DNA from: Conexibacter sp. SYSU D00693
Lineage (GTDB): Bacteria > Actinomycetota > Thermoleophilia > Solirubrobacterales > Solirubrobacteraceae
Length of the DNA stretch: 64,000 nt
Direction: 5' to 3'
Assembly (NCBI RefSeq): GCF_017084525.1
Contig: NZ_CP070950.1
Span: 2,108,001-2,172,000 of the forward strand
Shown here: piece by piece, positions 1 to 9,297 of the stretch
Layout: the number at the start of each line of letters is the position of its first letter
Position numbering within the stretch: the stretch's first letter is position 1
Notes under the pieces: generated by a model
The model's input: the letters and a program-made list of their open reading frames with translations, nothing else
Database searches by the model: none
Told to the model about the DNA's origin: nothing
Made by a program: the position numbers and the translations under genes

Positions 1-1
1 C

Positions 2-400
2 AACGTCCTACTGCCGACGACGCTGCCGGGCGCGGCGCCGGGCGGCGCGGCGCGCGGGCAGGCGCTCATCGACCGCCTCGGCCTGCGCGAGGTCGCCGGC
101 CTCCTGCCCCACCAGCTGTCGGGCGGCGAGCAGCAGCGCTTCGCGCTGGCCCGCGCGCTCGTCGCCGACCCGCCGGTCGTGCTCGCCGACGAGCCGATCG
201 GCAACCTCGACGCCACGGCCGGCGCGCTCGTCCTGACGCTCCTGCGCGAGGTGGCCGACGAGGGCCGCGCCGTCGTCATGGTCACCCACCAGGCCGAGGC
301 GACCGCGGTGGCCGACCGGGTCGTGCGCCTCGAGGAAGGACTGCTGGCCGAGGACGTGCGGGACGGCGCCGGGCTGGCCGACCACGCCGCCGGCCGGTGA
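2..400 (+). CDS. ABC transporter ATP-binding protein, MacB/LolD type (5' end missing)
   Basis: C-terminal part of an ABC ATPase; its start and Walker A lie before the window. The reading frame is open from base 2. Visible are an NVLLP segment typical of MacB/LolD ATPases, the LSGGEQQR signature, the Walker B stretch VVLADEP, the D-loop GNLD and the H-loop region MVTHQAE. It powers the adjacent FtsX-type permease: its TGA overlaps the GTG of that gene (GTGA), so the two are translationally coupled. Family knowledge: such pairs export lipoproteins, peptides or antibiotics. The substrate cannot be told from sequence. Confidence 0.93.
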   Translation, partial: NVLLPTTLPGAAPGGAARGQALIDRLGLREVAGLLPHQLSGGEQQRFALARALVADPPVVLADEPIGNLDATAGALVLTLLREVADEGRAVVMVTHQAEATAVADRVVRLEEGLLAEDVRDGAGLADHAAGR

Positions 401-2673
401 GGCGGTCGCGCCGGCTGCTCACGGCCTTCGGCGTCCTGGGCGCCGCGCTCGTGCTCGGCGTCGCGCTGACCGTCGTCCAGGGCCTCGCGACCGGCTTCGA
501 CCGCGCCGCCGACGAGGCCGACCTCGCCAGCGTCGTGGCGCGCTTCGACGAGCAGCCGCGTGAGCGTGTCGCCGCCCGCGTCGGCGCCCTGCCCAACCTC
601 GCCGCCGCCTCCTACCGCTACGAGGAGACGCGGGTGCCGCTGCGCGCTCGCGGACGGCGGACGGGCGACGGCGTCGTCCAGCTCGTCGACGACGAGCCGC
701 GCCGCGGCTACGCGATCGTCGCCGGACGCGACCTGCGGCGGTCCTCCGCGCCCGGCGCCGAGGAGGAGGTCGTCGTCGAGCGTGGCCTCGCCGACGAGTG
801 GGGGCTGGAGGTCGGGGACCGTCTTCGCGTGGGTCGCGGCGGCGGTCGGCGGGTCGTGGGCATCGCGGTCGGGCCCGACAACGTCGCCTACCCCCTCGCC
901 CCGACGGCCCGGGTCTACCTCTCGCTCGGCGCGTTCGAGCGGCGGGTGAGCGAGCGCTTCGGCCGCGCCGTGCGCTTCCCCGTCAACGAGGCGCTGCTGT
1001 GGACCGCCGACGAGGACCGCACCGACGTCCTGCTCTCCCAGGCCCGCCAGACCGCCGCGGGCGTGCGCGGCCTGCGCTTCGTCACCCGCGAAGGCGTGCA
1101 GGCGATCGTGTCGCAGAGCGCCGGCCTCGTCGTCGGCCTGCTCGTGGCGTTCGGCGTGGTCGCGGCGGGGCTCGCGGGCGTGCTGCTCGGTGCCGGCGCG
1201 CAGTCCGACGTCCAGCGCCGGCTGCCGTCGATCGGTGTGCGCCGGGCGGTCGGGCTGCGGCCCGCGGGCGTTGTGCGCGGCCACGCCCTGGAGGGCGCGC
1301 AGGCCGCGGCGCTGCCGGCGGCCGCGGGGCTCGCGCTCGGCGCCGTCGTCGCGGGCGGGCCCACCGCGTCGGTCCTGCACAGCCTCAACCAGCTCGAGGC
1401 GCCGGTGGCCGAGCGGCTGCCGCTGCTGGCGGCCGCGTGGCTCGCCGTCGTCGTCCTGGTGGCCGCGGCGTCCGCGCTGCCGGCATGGCGTGCGGCGCGC
1501 CGGCCCGTCGCCACGCTCCTGCGTGGCGGGGACGTCGCCACCCCGCGCGGCCCGGGCCGGGCCGGCCTGCGCGGCGGCCGCGGCGTCGTCGGCCTGGGCG
1601 CGCGGCTCGTCGCGGCACGGCGCGCGCGCTACGCGGTGGTCGTCGGGGTCCTCGGCGCCGCGGCGGCCGTCGCGCTCCTGCTCCTGGCGCTGGCCTCCCT
1701 GCTGACCGCCCTGCGCGACGACCCCGCCACGCTGGGCAAGCGCTACCAGCTGACCGCGAACCTGGACCCGAGCTTCGCCCCGGACGTCGAGCGCCTCGAC
1801 GGCGTCGCCGCCGCCGCGCCGCGCTTCCAGGTGGACGCGGTGGGCGCGGGGGCGCTCGGCTCGCCGCTGCGCCTCATCGCCTACCCGGGCGACCACACGC
1901 GCTTCGAGGCGCCGCCGCTGGCCGAGGGCCGGCGCGTGCGCGGCGACGGGGAGGCGGAGGTCGGCGCCGGGCTGGCCGACGTCCTCGGCCTGCGCGTCGG
2001 CTCGACCCTCGCCGTCCAGCCGCAGAGCACCCAGGAGGTGCGCTTCCGCGTCGTCGGCATCGTCCGCGCGCTGCAGGACGAGGGCCGCGTCGCCTTCGTG
2101 CGGCCGGGCCGGCTCGAGGCGGTCCTCGGGGAGCTGGGCGGTCCGATCGCCGTCCGGCTCGAGCCGGGCGCCGACCGCGCGCGGGTGACGCGGGAGCTCG
2201 CCGCGCTCGGCGCGCGGGCCGCCCCCGTCGGCGGCGCCACGGGGGACGACCGCGCGTTCCTCGGCGTGCTCGCGGCGCTGCTGCGGGTCGTCGCCGGGAG
2301 CGTCGGGCTCGTCGTGCTCTTCGCGCTCGTCCAGACCCTGGCGCTCACCGCACGCGAGCGGCGCGGGGCGGTGGCGACGCTGCGCGCGGCGGGCGCCGAC
2401 CGCCGCGCGCTGACCCGGCTGCTCGGCGGCGCCGCACTGGCCGTGGTGCTGCCCGCGGCGGCGCTCGCGGTGCTCCTCGAGGCGGCGGTGCTCTCCCCGG
2501 TGGTCGCGTCGCTGGCCGCGGGCTACGCCGACCTCCCGCTCGGCGCGTCGCTGCCCCAGGCGCTGGCCGTCGCGGGCGGCCTGGCGGTGCTGGCGGCGGC
2601 GGCCGGGACGCTCACGGCCCGCCGCCTCGAGCGCGAGCCCGTGGTCGCCGGCCTGCGTGAGGAGGCGGGGTGA
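397..2673 (+). CDS. FtsX-family ABC transporter permease
   Basis: A 758-residue membrane permease partnering the upstream ATPase. An N-terminal membrane segment (about residues 5-25) is followed by a soluble MacB-PCD-like domain, then three hydrophobic segments with the FtsX signature around residues 240-370. A second soluble domain and a second FtsX module (about residues 630-750) follow, the duplicated architecture of large actinobacterial FtsX permeases. The GTG start overlaps the ATPase stop, and its own stop overlaps the next GTG. This makes a three-gene coupled run ending in a metallophosphoesterase. Assignment to an FtsX exporter is secure; the cargo is unknown. Confidence 0.92.
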   Translation: MRRSRRLLTAFGVLGAALVLGVALTVVQGLATGFDRAADEADLASVVARFDEQPRERVAARVGALPNLAAASYRYEETRVPLRARGRRTGDGVVQLVDDEPRRGYAIVAGRDLRRSSAPGAEEEVVVERGLADEWGLEVGDRLRVGRGGGRRVVGIAVGPDNVAYPLAPTARVYLSLGAFERRVSERFGRAVRFPVNEALLWTADEDRTDVLLSQARQTAAGVRGLRFVTREGVQAIVSQSAGLVVGLLVAFGVVAAGLAGVLLGAGAQSDVQRRLPSIGVRRAVGLRPAGVVRGHALEGAQAAALPAAAGLALGAVVAGGPTASVLHSLNQLEAPVAERLPLLAAAWLAVVVLVAAASALPAWRAARRPVATLLRGGDVATPRGPGRAGLRGGRGVVGLGARLVAARRARYAVVVGVLGAAAAVALLLLALASLLTALRDDPATLGKRYQLTANLDPSFAPDVERLDGVAAAAPRFQVDAVGAGALGSPLRLIAYPGDHTRFEAPPLAEGRRVRGDGEAEVGAGLADVLGLRVGSTLAVQPQSTQEVRFRVVGIVRALQDEGRVAFVRPGRLEAVLGELGGPIAVRLEPGADRARVTRELAALGARAAPVGGATGDDRAFLGVLAALLRVVAGSVGLVVLFALVQTLALTARERRGAVATLRAAGADRRALTRLLGGAALAVVLPAAALAVLLEAAVLSPVVASLAAGYADLPLGASLPQALAVAGGLAVLAAAAGTLTARRLEREPVVAGLREEAG

Positions 2674-4268
2674 GCGAGCGCGCCACCCGCCGCGAGCTGC
2701 TGCTGCGGGCGGCGGCCGCCGGGCTCCTGACCCCGTCGGCCGCCGCGGTGCTCGCGGCGTGCGGCGACGAGGACGCTCCCGCCCCAGGCTCGACGCGCCG
2801 CGGGACCCTGCGCGACGCCGACGGCGACGGCCTCCTCGGCCGCGGTCCGGGCCTGGCGCTGGTGGACCGTCGCGAGCTCGGCGGCGGCGGGCGGCCGCGG
2901 CGCACGCTGGCCTTCCTCGGCCAGCTCACCGACGTCCACGTGCGCGACGCGCAGTCGCCGGGCCGGGTCCCGTTCCTCGACCGCCTCGGCCCGGTGCTCG
3001 GCTCGACCTTCCGCCCGCACGAGCTGCTCGGGCCCCACGTCCTCGCCGCGGCGCTGCGCACGCTCGCGGCGGAGGGCCCGCAGCACCTGCTCGTCACGGG
3101 CGACGTGGTCGACTCGGCGCAGCGCAACGAGCTCGACTGGGCGCTCGGGCTGCTGACCGGGCGTTCCGTGCGGCCGGACTCCGGCGCGCGCGGCTACCGC
3201 GGCGTGCAGCAGGCCTCCAACCCGGACCCGTCGTACTACCGCCCCGACGTCGACGCCCCGCGCCACCCGGGTCTGCTGCGACGCGCCCTGCGGCCCGTCC
3301 TCGCGCCGCGGCTGTCCATGCCCTGGTGGCCGGCCCTCGGCAACCACGACGTCCTGGTCCAGGGCGAGTACGCGCCGACGGCGGCGCTCACCGCCGCCGC
3401 GACGGGCCGCCGCCTCCAGGTCTCCGTCGACCTCGACGACCTGCCGTTCGGGCTCGCGGGTCGCCCCACGCCCGCGCAGGTCGACCAGCTGCTCGCCGCC
3501 GGCCTGCCGGGCGACGCGCTCACCGTCCCCGCGGACCCGCGCCGTGCCCACCTGCGCGCCGCCGAGGCCGTCGAGCGCCTGCGCGCCGCGGCGCCCCGGC
3601 CGCCGCGCCTCGCCGACCCCGCGCGGCTGGACTACGCGTTCGCGGCCGCCGACGACGTCCACGTCGTGGTGCTCGACCTCGTCCGCCGCGACGGAGGGTC
3701 GGGCGGCGTCGTCTCGCCCGCGGCGCTCGCCGCGCTGCGCGCGGGCCTGCGCGAGGCGGAGGACCGCTGGGTCGTCGTGGCCTGCCACCAGCCGCTGCAC
3801 GAGAGCGACGGCGCCGGCCCCGCGCTGGCGCTGCTCGACGCGGACCCGCGCGTCGTCGCCGTCGTCGCCGGCCACCGCCACCGCAACGTCGTCGAGCCGC
3901 GCCGGACGCCGGCCGGCGGGTACTGGCTCGTCACCACGTCGTCGCTCGTCGACACCCCGCAGCAGTGGCGGGCGCTGCGCGTGGTGGAGACCGACCGGGG
4001 GAGCGTCGCGTTGGAGACGTGGATGGTCGACCACGCGGGGCGCCCGGACGACGAGGGGGACCTCGCCGGCATCGCGCGCGACCTCGCCTTCCTCGACGCC
4101 CAGGGCGGCCGCCCGTTCGGCGCCGCCGGGCCGCCCGAGGCGCGCAACGCCCGGCTGCACCTCCCCCGCCGTGCGCCCCGCCCGCCGCGGCGCGCCGGCA
4201 CGCGGCCCGCCCGCCCGCCGCGGCCGGCGCCGGAGCGCGGCATCGGCGACGGGCTCACCGCAGGCTGA
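2670..4268 (+). CDS. Secreted metallophosphoesterase (PPA1498/TIGR03767-like)
   Basis: A 532-residue calcineurin-like phosphoesterase. The N-terminus has a twin arginine (ATRRELLLRAA), a hydrophobic stretch and a cysteine near residue 31 (LAACGDE), so it looks like a Tat-exported lipoprotein. Metal-ligand motifs appear in order: TDVH (about 87-90), GDVVDS (about 144), GNHD (about 224), ACHQPLH and GHRHRN near residue 400. The SYYRPDVDAP segment is characteristic, from memory, of an actinobacterial subfamily. The C-terminus is a Pro/Arg-rich tail. Its GTG overlaps the permease stop, implying co-expression with the exporter. Substrate unknown. Confidence 0.88.
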   Translation: MSERATRRELLLRAAAAGLLTPSAAAVLAACGDEDAPAPGSTRRGTLRDADGDGLLGRGPGLALVDRRELGGGGRPRRTLAFLGQLTDVHVRDAQSPGRVPFLDRLGPVLGSTFRPHELLGPHVLAAALRTLAAEGPQHLLVTGDVVDSAQRNELDWALGLLTGRSVRPDSGARGYRGVQQASNPDPSYYRPDVDAPRHPGLLRRALRPVLAPRLSMPWWPALGNHDVLVQGEYAPTAALTAAATGRRLQVSVDLDDLPFGLAGRPTPAQVDQLLAAGLPGDALTVPADPRRAHLRAAEAVERLRAAAPRPPRLADPARLDYAFAAADDVHVVVLDLVRRDGGSGGVVSPAALAALRAGLREAEDRWVVVACHQPLHESDGAGPALALLDADPRVVAVVAGHRHRNVVEPRRTPAGGYWLVTTSSLVDTPQQWRALRVVETDRGSVALETWMVDHAGRPDDEGDLAGIARDLAFLDAQGGRPFGAAGPPEARNARLHLPRRAPRPPRRAGTRPARPPRPAPERGIGDGLTAG

Positions 4269-4300
4269 GCCGCGGTACGCGAACCTCCCGGTGGTCGCCG

Positions 4301-5035
4301 ATGAGCTGGGACGCCGCCACCTACGACGCGCTGCCCCTCCCCCACGTCGCCTGGGGGCGCTGGGCGCGCGGCCGCCTCGACCTCCAGGGCCACGAGCACG
4401 TGCTCGACGTCGGCTGCGGCACCGGCCGCGACCTCCAGGACCTCCTCGAGCAGCACCCGGCCCTGCGGGCGACCGCGCTGGACCGCTCGGGCGAGATGCT
4501 GGCGCGGGCGCGGGAGCGCCTGGCCCGCCACGGCGACCGCGTGCGCTTCCTCCAGGCCGACGTCACCCAGCCGCTGGCGCTCGAGGAGCCCGCCGACGCG
4601 GCGTTCAGCGTCGCCGCCCTGCACTGGGTCGCCGACCACGAGGCGGCGTTCCGCGCGCTGCACGCTGCGCTGGCGCCCGGCGCGCCGCTCGTGGTCGATG
4701 CGGGCGGCCACGGCAACATCGCCCGGACGCGCGCGGCGATCGAGGCCGCGGGCGAGGACCCGGAGGCCTACGTGCACTTCGCCACGCCGCACGACACGCG
4801 CGAGCGGCTCGAGGCGGCGGGCTTCGAGGTCCTCGAGGCGTCGCTGGTCGCCGCGCCGACGACGCTGCCCGACCGCCCCACGTTCGAGCGCTTCCTGCGC
4901 ACGATCGTGCTCGGCCGCCACGTCGCCGAGCGCGGCGAGGAGGAGCGCGCGCGGATCATCGCCGAGGTCGCCGACGGCCTGCCGGGGCTGTCGATCGACT
5001 ACGTGCGCCTGCGGGTCGTCGCCCGCCGGCGCTGA
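4301..5035 (+). CDS. Class I SAM-dependent methyltransferase (trans-aconitate methyltransferase-like)
   Basis: A 244-residue protein beginning MSWDAATYDALPLPHVAWGR. The SAM-binding glycine motif VLDVGCGTGRDL is at about residues 34-45. An acidic ALDRSGEM strand end and a FLQADVTQPL motif follow, then a VAALHWVAD post-motif resembling trans-aconitate 2-methyltransferases. The ATG was chosen because the frame upstream is low-complexity shadow of the phosphoesterase. It is convergent with recR, with about 9 bp between the stops. Family membership is clear; the small-molecule substrate is not. Confidence 0.87.
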   Translation: MSWDAATYDALPLPHVAWGRWARGRLDLQGHEHVLDVGCGTGRDLQDLLEQHPALRATALDRSGEMLARARERLARHGDRVRFLQADVTQPLALEEPADAAFSVAALHWVADHEAAFRALHAALAPGAPLVVDAGGHGNIARTRAAIEAAGEDPEAYVHFATPHDTRERLEAAGFEVLEASLVAAPTTLPDRPTFERFLRTIVLGRHVAERGEEERARIIAEVADGLPGLSIDYVRLRVVARRR

Positions 5036-5044
5036 CCGGGCGAC

Positions 5045-5644
5045 CTAGAGCGAGCGGCGGCCGACGAACGCGCGGCCGAGCGTGACCTCGTCGGCGTACT
5101 CGAGGTCCGCACCCACGGGCAGGCCGGAGGCCAGGCGCGTGACGGTGACCTCGGGCTGGCGCTCGTGGATCTCGCGCGCGAGGTGCAGCGCGGTGGCCTC
5201 GCCGGTCGTCGTCGGGTTCGTGGCGAGGACGACCTCGCGCACCTCCCCGTCCTCGAGCCGGCGCAGGAGCTCGGCGATCTTGAGGTCCTCGGGGTCGACG
5301 CCGTCGATCGGCGACAGGGCGCCGCCCAGCACGTGGTAGCGGCCGCGGTACTCGTGCGTGCGCTCGACCGGGATGACGTCCCCCGGCTCCTCGACGACGC
5401 AGAGGACCGACGGGTCGCGACGCTCGTCCTCGCAGATCCGGCAGCGCGGCGCGTCGGCGAGGTTGAAGCACACCTCGCAGAGGCCGATGCGCTCCTTGAC
5501 CTCGCGGATCGCGTCGGCCAGCGCGAAGGCCTCCTCGTCGGAGGCGCGCAGGACGTGGAAGGCGAGGCGCTGGGCCGTGCGCTGGCCGATGCCCGGCAGG
5601 CGGCCGAGCTCCGTGACCAGCCGCTGGATCGGCGCGGGGTACAG
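5045..5644 (-). CDS. recR: Recombination mediator protein RecR
   Basis: About 199 residues, the usual RecR length. It acts with RecF/RecO to load RecA at gaps. Visible features are an N-terminal helix-hairpin-helix (LGRLPGIGQRTAQRLAFHV), a four-cysteine zinc finger (CEVC and CRIC), and a TOPRIM domain with VVEEPGDV and ending near DEVTLGRAFVGRRSL. The first in-frame ATG would delete the HhH domain. The only start-like codon aligning with the family N-terminus is CTG at 5644, and the frame is closed by a TGA at 5680 with no ATG, GTG or TTG between. The gene is last in dnaX-ybaB-recR. Confidence 0.9.
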   Translation of the reverse strand: MYPAPIQRLVTELGRLPGIGQRTAQRLAFHVLRASDEEAFALADAIREVKERIGLCEVCFNLADAPRCRICEDERRDPSVLCVVEEPGDVIPVERTHEYRGRYHVLGGALSPIDGVDPEDLKIAELLRRLEDGEVREVVLATNPTTTGEATALHLAREIHERQPEVTVTRLASGLPVGADLEYADEVTLGRAFVGRRSL

Positions 5645-5648
5645 GGCG

Positions 5649-6065
5649 CTACCGCTTCTTGCGCCGCGCGGCGCGGTTCATCGGCGGGCCACCGCCCGGC
5701 AGACCCGGACCGCCCATGCCCCCGCCGAGCCCGCCCAGCATGTCCAGCGCGCTGGCGGGGTCGAAGCCCGACGCGCCGGCGGCGCCCTCGGCGAGCTTGG
5801 CCTCGGCGTCCTTGGCCTGGCGCAGCGCCTCGTTGACGGCGGCGAGGACGAGGTCCTGCAGCATCTCGACGTCCTCGGGGTCGACCGCGTCGGGGTCGAC
5901 GGTGAGCGACTCGAGCTGGCCGTCGCCGCGCGCCACGACCTTCACGACGCCGCCGCCGGCAGAGGCCTCGAAGGTCTTGGCCTGCAGCTCCTCCAGCGCC
6001 TTCTGCTGCTGGGCCATCATCTCCTGGGCCTGCTTCAGCATGTTCTGGAGGTTGGGCTGGGGCAT
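5649..6065 (-). CDS. ybaB: YbaB/EbfC family nucleoid-associated protein
   Basis: A 138-residue DNA-binding protein of the YbaB/EbfC family. The N-terminus (NLQNMLKQAQEMMAQQQKALEELQAKTFEASAGGG) and the DPEDVEMLQDLVLAAVNEALRQA helix are typical. The C-terminus carries an extra Gly/Pro/Met-rich tail ending in a basic NRAARRKKR, longer than most homologues. It sits between dnaX and recR as in most bacteria. Its ATG overlaps the dnaX TGA by one base, so translation is coupled. Family role: a dimeric tweezer-like nucleoid protein. Confidence 0.95.
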   Translation of the reverse strand: MPQPNLQNMLKQAQEMMAQQQKALEELQAKTFEASAGGGVVKVVARGDGQLESLTVDPDAVDPEDVEMLQDLVLAAVNEALRQAKDAEAKLAEGAAGASGFDPASALDMLGGLGGGMGGPGLPGGGPPMNRAARRKKR

Positions 6066-7915
6066 CAGGACGGCGTCTCCTCGGCGGCGGGGGCGGCGGC
6101 TTGCGCTTCAGGATCCACGATCTCGGCGTCGAACTCCTCCACGAGGCGCTCGACGAGCTCGGTGTCGCTCAGCGCCTTCGGCGCGGCCTGCTCGAGCTCG
6201 GCGACCTCGAAGGCCAGGCGCGGGCGGACGCCGAGGAGGTCGGCGAACGCGGCGACGACGGGCCGCTGGAACTCCGGGTCCTCGCACTTGCGGCGGTGGA
6301 AGGCGTGCGCGGGCGCGAAGGCCAGCGTGATCTCGCCGTCCTCGCAGCGCAGCGGCCGGGCCTCGTCGAACGTCATCCCGTGCAGGAGGCTCTGCTCCTT
6401 CAGGGTCGCGACGACCGACGGCCAGACGTCGCGGACGCCGTCGAGGTCGAGGCGGGCGACGGGGGCGCGGACGACCGCGGCCGCGGCGGCGGGCTGCGGG
6501 AGCTCGGGCTCGGGCGCGACGGCGCTCGCGGTGGCCGCGGCGGCCTGGGGCTGTGGCGGCGCGGGAGCCGCGACGGCCTGCGGCTGCGGCGCGGCCTGGC
6601 GCGGGGCCGGCGCGGCCTCGGGCGGCGCGGCGGCGGGCCCGGGCGACGCGGCGGCGCGTGCGGGCGGCGCGGGGGCGGGCGCGCGCGGCGGCGCCACCGG
6701 CGCGGGCGGGGCGGCGGCGGCCGACGGGGCGGCCGGCGCCGGGGGCGCGCCACCGGCGGCCAGCGCGGCCTCGAGGCGCTCGACGCGGGCGAGCAGCGCG
6801 CGGGTCGAGCCGTCCACCTCGGGCGCGGCGGCCTTCACGAGCGCGAGCTCGAGCTGGGTGCGGGCGTCGGCGCCCTCGCGCGTCATCCGCATGCCGGCGG
6901 CGAGCAGGTCGAGCAGCCGGACGACGTCGCCGCCGCGCACCGCCCGCGCCTGCGCGAGCAGCCGCTCGTCGCGGTCGGGCGTCAGGCGCAGCTGCACCGG
7001 CACCTCGCCGAGCGTCTGCACCACGAGCACCTCGCGCGCGTGGCCCTCGAGGTCGCGGGCGAACTGGCCGAGGTCGCGGCCGCTGTCGGCCAGCCGGGCG
7101 ACGCCCCGCAGGGCCTCGGCGGCGTCACCGGCGGCCACGGCCTCGACGGCGCCGAACAGCAGCTCGTCGTCGGCCACGCCGAGCACGGCGAGGACGTCCT
7201 CGAGGCCGATGGTGCGCCCGGCGTAGGTGACGAGCTGCTCGAGCGTGCCGAGCGCGTCGCGGAACGAGCCGGTCGCGTGGCGGGCGACGAGCGCGACGGC
7301 GTCCGCGCCGACCTCGATCTGCTCCTGGCGGGCGACGCGGTCGACGACCGCGGCGAGCTGCTCGACGGTCGGGCGGGTGAAGTCGAAGCGGTGGCAGCGG
7401 TCCACCACCGTGTCCATGACCTTGTGCGCCTCGGTCGTGGCGAGCACGAAGATCGTGTTCGGCGGCGGCTCCTCAAGCGTCTTGAGGAACGCGTTCCACG
7501 CCGCCGACGACAGCATGTGCGCCTCGTCGAGGATGTAGACCTTGTAGCCGCCGGCCACCGGCGCGAACTGCACGCGCTCGCGCAGGTCGCGGATGTCGTC
7601 GACCGAGTTGTTCGAGGCCGCGTCCATCTCGACGACGTCGAGCGACGTGGCGTTCGCGATCGCCACGCAGGACGGGCAGCGCCCGCAGGGCTCGGTCGTC
7701 GGGCGGGTCGGCGCGCCCTCGCAGTTCAGGCACGCGGCGAGGATCTTCGCCATCGACGTCTTGCCGGTCCCGCGCGACCCGACGAAGAGGTACGCGTGGT
7801 GCACCTTGCCCTGCTCGACGGCGTTGCGCAGGGTGCGCACGACGTGCTCCTGGCCGACGACGTCGGCGAACGTCCGTGGGCGGTGGCGGCGGTACAGGGA
7901 GGGGCCGGCGGACAC
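6065..7915 (-). CDS. dnaX: DNA polymerase III subunit gamma/tau
   Basis: A 616-residue clamp-loader ATPase. It starts SLYRRHRPRTFADVVGQEHV. Walker A is VGSRGTGKTSMAK, a four-cysteine zinc module lies in CLNCEGAPTRPTTEPCGRCPSC, and a DEAH-type Walker B (YILDEAHML) and sensor SFRDALGTLEQL follow. A long Ala/Pro-rich linker (about residues 385-485) precedes a C-terminal tau-like domain. The GTG start is preceded by TACACT (bases 7925-7930) with a 9-nt gap and no Shine-Dalgarno, suggesting a leaderless transcript. First gene of the dnaX-ybaB-recR operon. Confidence 0.96.
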   Translation of the reverse strand: MSAGPSLYRRHRPRTFADVVGQEHVVRTLRNAVEQGKVHHAYLFVGSRGTGKTSMAKILAACLNCEGAPTRPTTEPCGRCPSCVAIANATSLDVVEMDAASNNSVDDIRDLRERVQFAPVAGGYKVYILDEAHMLSSAAWNAFLKTLEEPPPNTIFVLATTEAHKVMDTVVDRCHRFDFTRPTVEQLAAVVDRVARQEQIEVGADAVALVARHATGSFRDALGTLEQLVTYAGRTIGLEDVLAVLGVADDELLFGAVEAVAAGDAAEALRGVARLADSGRDLGQFARDLEGHAREVLVVQTLGEVPVQLRLTPDRDERLLAQARAVRGGDVVRLLDLLAAGMRMTREGADARTQLELALVKAAAPEVDGSTRALLARVERLEAALAAGGAPPAPAAPSAAAAPPAPVAPPRAPAPAPPARAAASPGPAAAPPEAAPAPRQAAPQPQAVAAPAPPQPQAAAATASAVAPEPELPQPAAAAAVVRAPVARLDLDGVRDVWPSVVATLKEQSLLHGMTFDEARPLRCEDGEITLAFAPAHAFHRRKCEDPEFQRPVVAAFADLLGVRPRLAFEVAELEQAAPKALSDTELVERLVEEFDAEIVDPEAQAAAPAAEETPS

Positions 7916-7980
7916 GGACGACCGAGTGTAGCCGTGGCTCGGACGCCGTCCCGCGGCCCCTGGGACTACGCTGCGGCGCC

Positions 7981-9297
7981 ATGCCCGAGCCCCTGCTCGA
8001 CGCGCTGCTGGACTGGCTGCGCATCCCGTCGATCTCCACCGGCGGCGGCGATCCGGCCGACCTCCAGCGGGCCGCCCAGTGGGCCGCCGACCGCGTCGTG
8101 GAGGCGGGCGGCGAAGCCGAGCTCGTCACCGTCGACGGGTCCAACCCGATCGTCGTCGGCGAGCTGCGCTCGGACGACGCCGACGCGCCCACGGTGCTCG
8201 TCTACGGCCACTACGACGTCCAGGGCGCGGGCGACGAGGCGCTGTGGACGACGCCCGCCTTCGAGCCGACGATCCGCGACGAGCGCATCTGGGCGCGGGG
8301 CGCCGCCGACGACAAGGGCAACTTCTGGCCGCTGCTGGCCGCCGCCTGCGCGCTCAAGCGCGAGGGCGAGCTGCCGGTCCACGTGCGCGTGTGCTGCGAG
8401 GGCGAGGAGGAGGCCGGCTCGCACGGCGTCATCGCCTGGCTGCGCGAGGACGAGGTCGGCGCCGACGCGGCGATCGTCTTCGACTCGGGGATGGTCGACC
8501 CCCAGACGCCGGCCATCACCCTCGGCCTGCGCGGCGTCGTCCAGGCGACCTTCACCGTCACGACGGGCGAGCGCGACCTGCACTCCGGGATCTACGGCGG
8601 CACGGCGCTCAACCCGCTGCACGTCGTGACGCGGATGCTCGCGGCGGTCGTCCCCGGGCCGGACGGCGTCCTGCGCGAGGAGTTGCGCGAGGGCGTGCTC
8701 GAGCCGGCCGCGGCGGAGCTGCGCTCGTGGGAGGCGCTGCCCACCGGCGCCGAGGTCCTCGGCGAGGCGGGCGCGCGCGAGGCCTACCCCGGCGCCGCCG
8801 GCGAGTACTACCGGCGCAACGGCGCCGACGCCGCCCTGGACGTCAACGAGGTCGTCGCGGGCGAGCCTCGGACGGTCATCCCGCGCAGCGCGCGGGCGAC
8901 CGTCTCGCTGCGCCTGGCCCCCGGGCAGGAGCCGGGCCGGATGCAGGCGGTGCTCGAGGGGCTGCTGCGCGACGCCGCGCCGGCCGAGGCCGAGCTGGAG
9001 TTCCGCTGGCACAGCGCGTCGCCCGCGCTGTTCCCGGTGGACGAGCCGGCGATCCAGCTCGCCGCCGGGGCCCTGGAGCGGGCGGTCGGCAAGGCCCCGG
9101 CGTTCCTGCGCTCGGGCGGGTCGATCCCGATCGTCGCCGAGCTCGCGGCGAAGGAGATCCCGACGATCGTGTCCGGCTTCGTCCTGCCCGACGACGCCTT
9201 CCACGCGCCCGACGAGTCGTTCTCGCTGCGCGGGCTCGAGCTGGGCGAGCGCGCGGGCCGCGAGCTGCTCAAGGCGCTGGCCGAGCTGCCGCGGTGA
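7981..9297 (+). CDS. M20 family metallopeptidase (dipeptidase-like)
   Basis: A 438-residue zinc-dependent exopeptidase of the M20/ArgE/DapE clan. Metal-site motifs are VLVYGHYDVQ (His77, Asp79), the bridging ADDKGN (about residue 110) and the catalytic EGEEEAGSHG (about residue 140). The dimerisation domain contains RDLHSGIYGG. The C-terminal zinc His is probably in DAFHAPDE. The ATG is preceded by TACGCT (bases 7967-7972) with an 8-nt gap and no ribosome site, so a leaderless mRNA divergent from dnaX is likely. Its TGA overlaps the GTG of the next gene. Confidence 0.93.
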   Translation: MPEPLLDALLDWLRIPSISTGGGDPADLQRAAQWAADRVVEAGGEAELVTVDGSNPIVVGELRSDDADAPTVLVYGHYDVQGAGDEALWTTPAFEPTIRDERIWARGAADDKGNFWPLLAAACALKREGELPVHVRVCCEGEEEAGSHGVIAWLREDEVGADAAIVFDSGMVDPQTPAITLGLRGVVQATFTVTTGERDLHSGIYGGTALNPLHVVTRMLAAVVPGPDGVLREELREGVLEPAAAELRSWEALPTGAEVLGEAGAREAYPGAAGEYYRRNGADAALDVNEVVAGEPRTVIPRSARATVSLRLAPGQEPGRMQAVLEGLLRDAAPAEAELEFRWHSASPALFPVDEPAIQLAAGALERAVGKAPAFLRSGGSIPIVAELAAKEIPTIVSGFVLPDDAFHAPDESFSLRGLELGERAGRELLKALAELPR

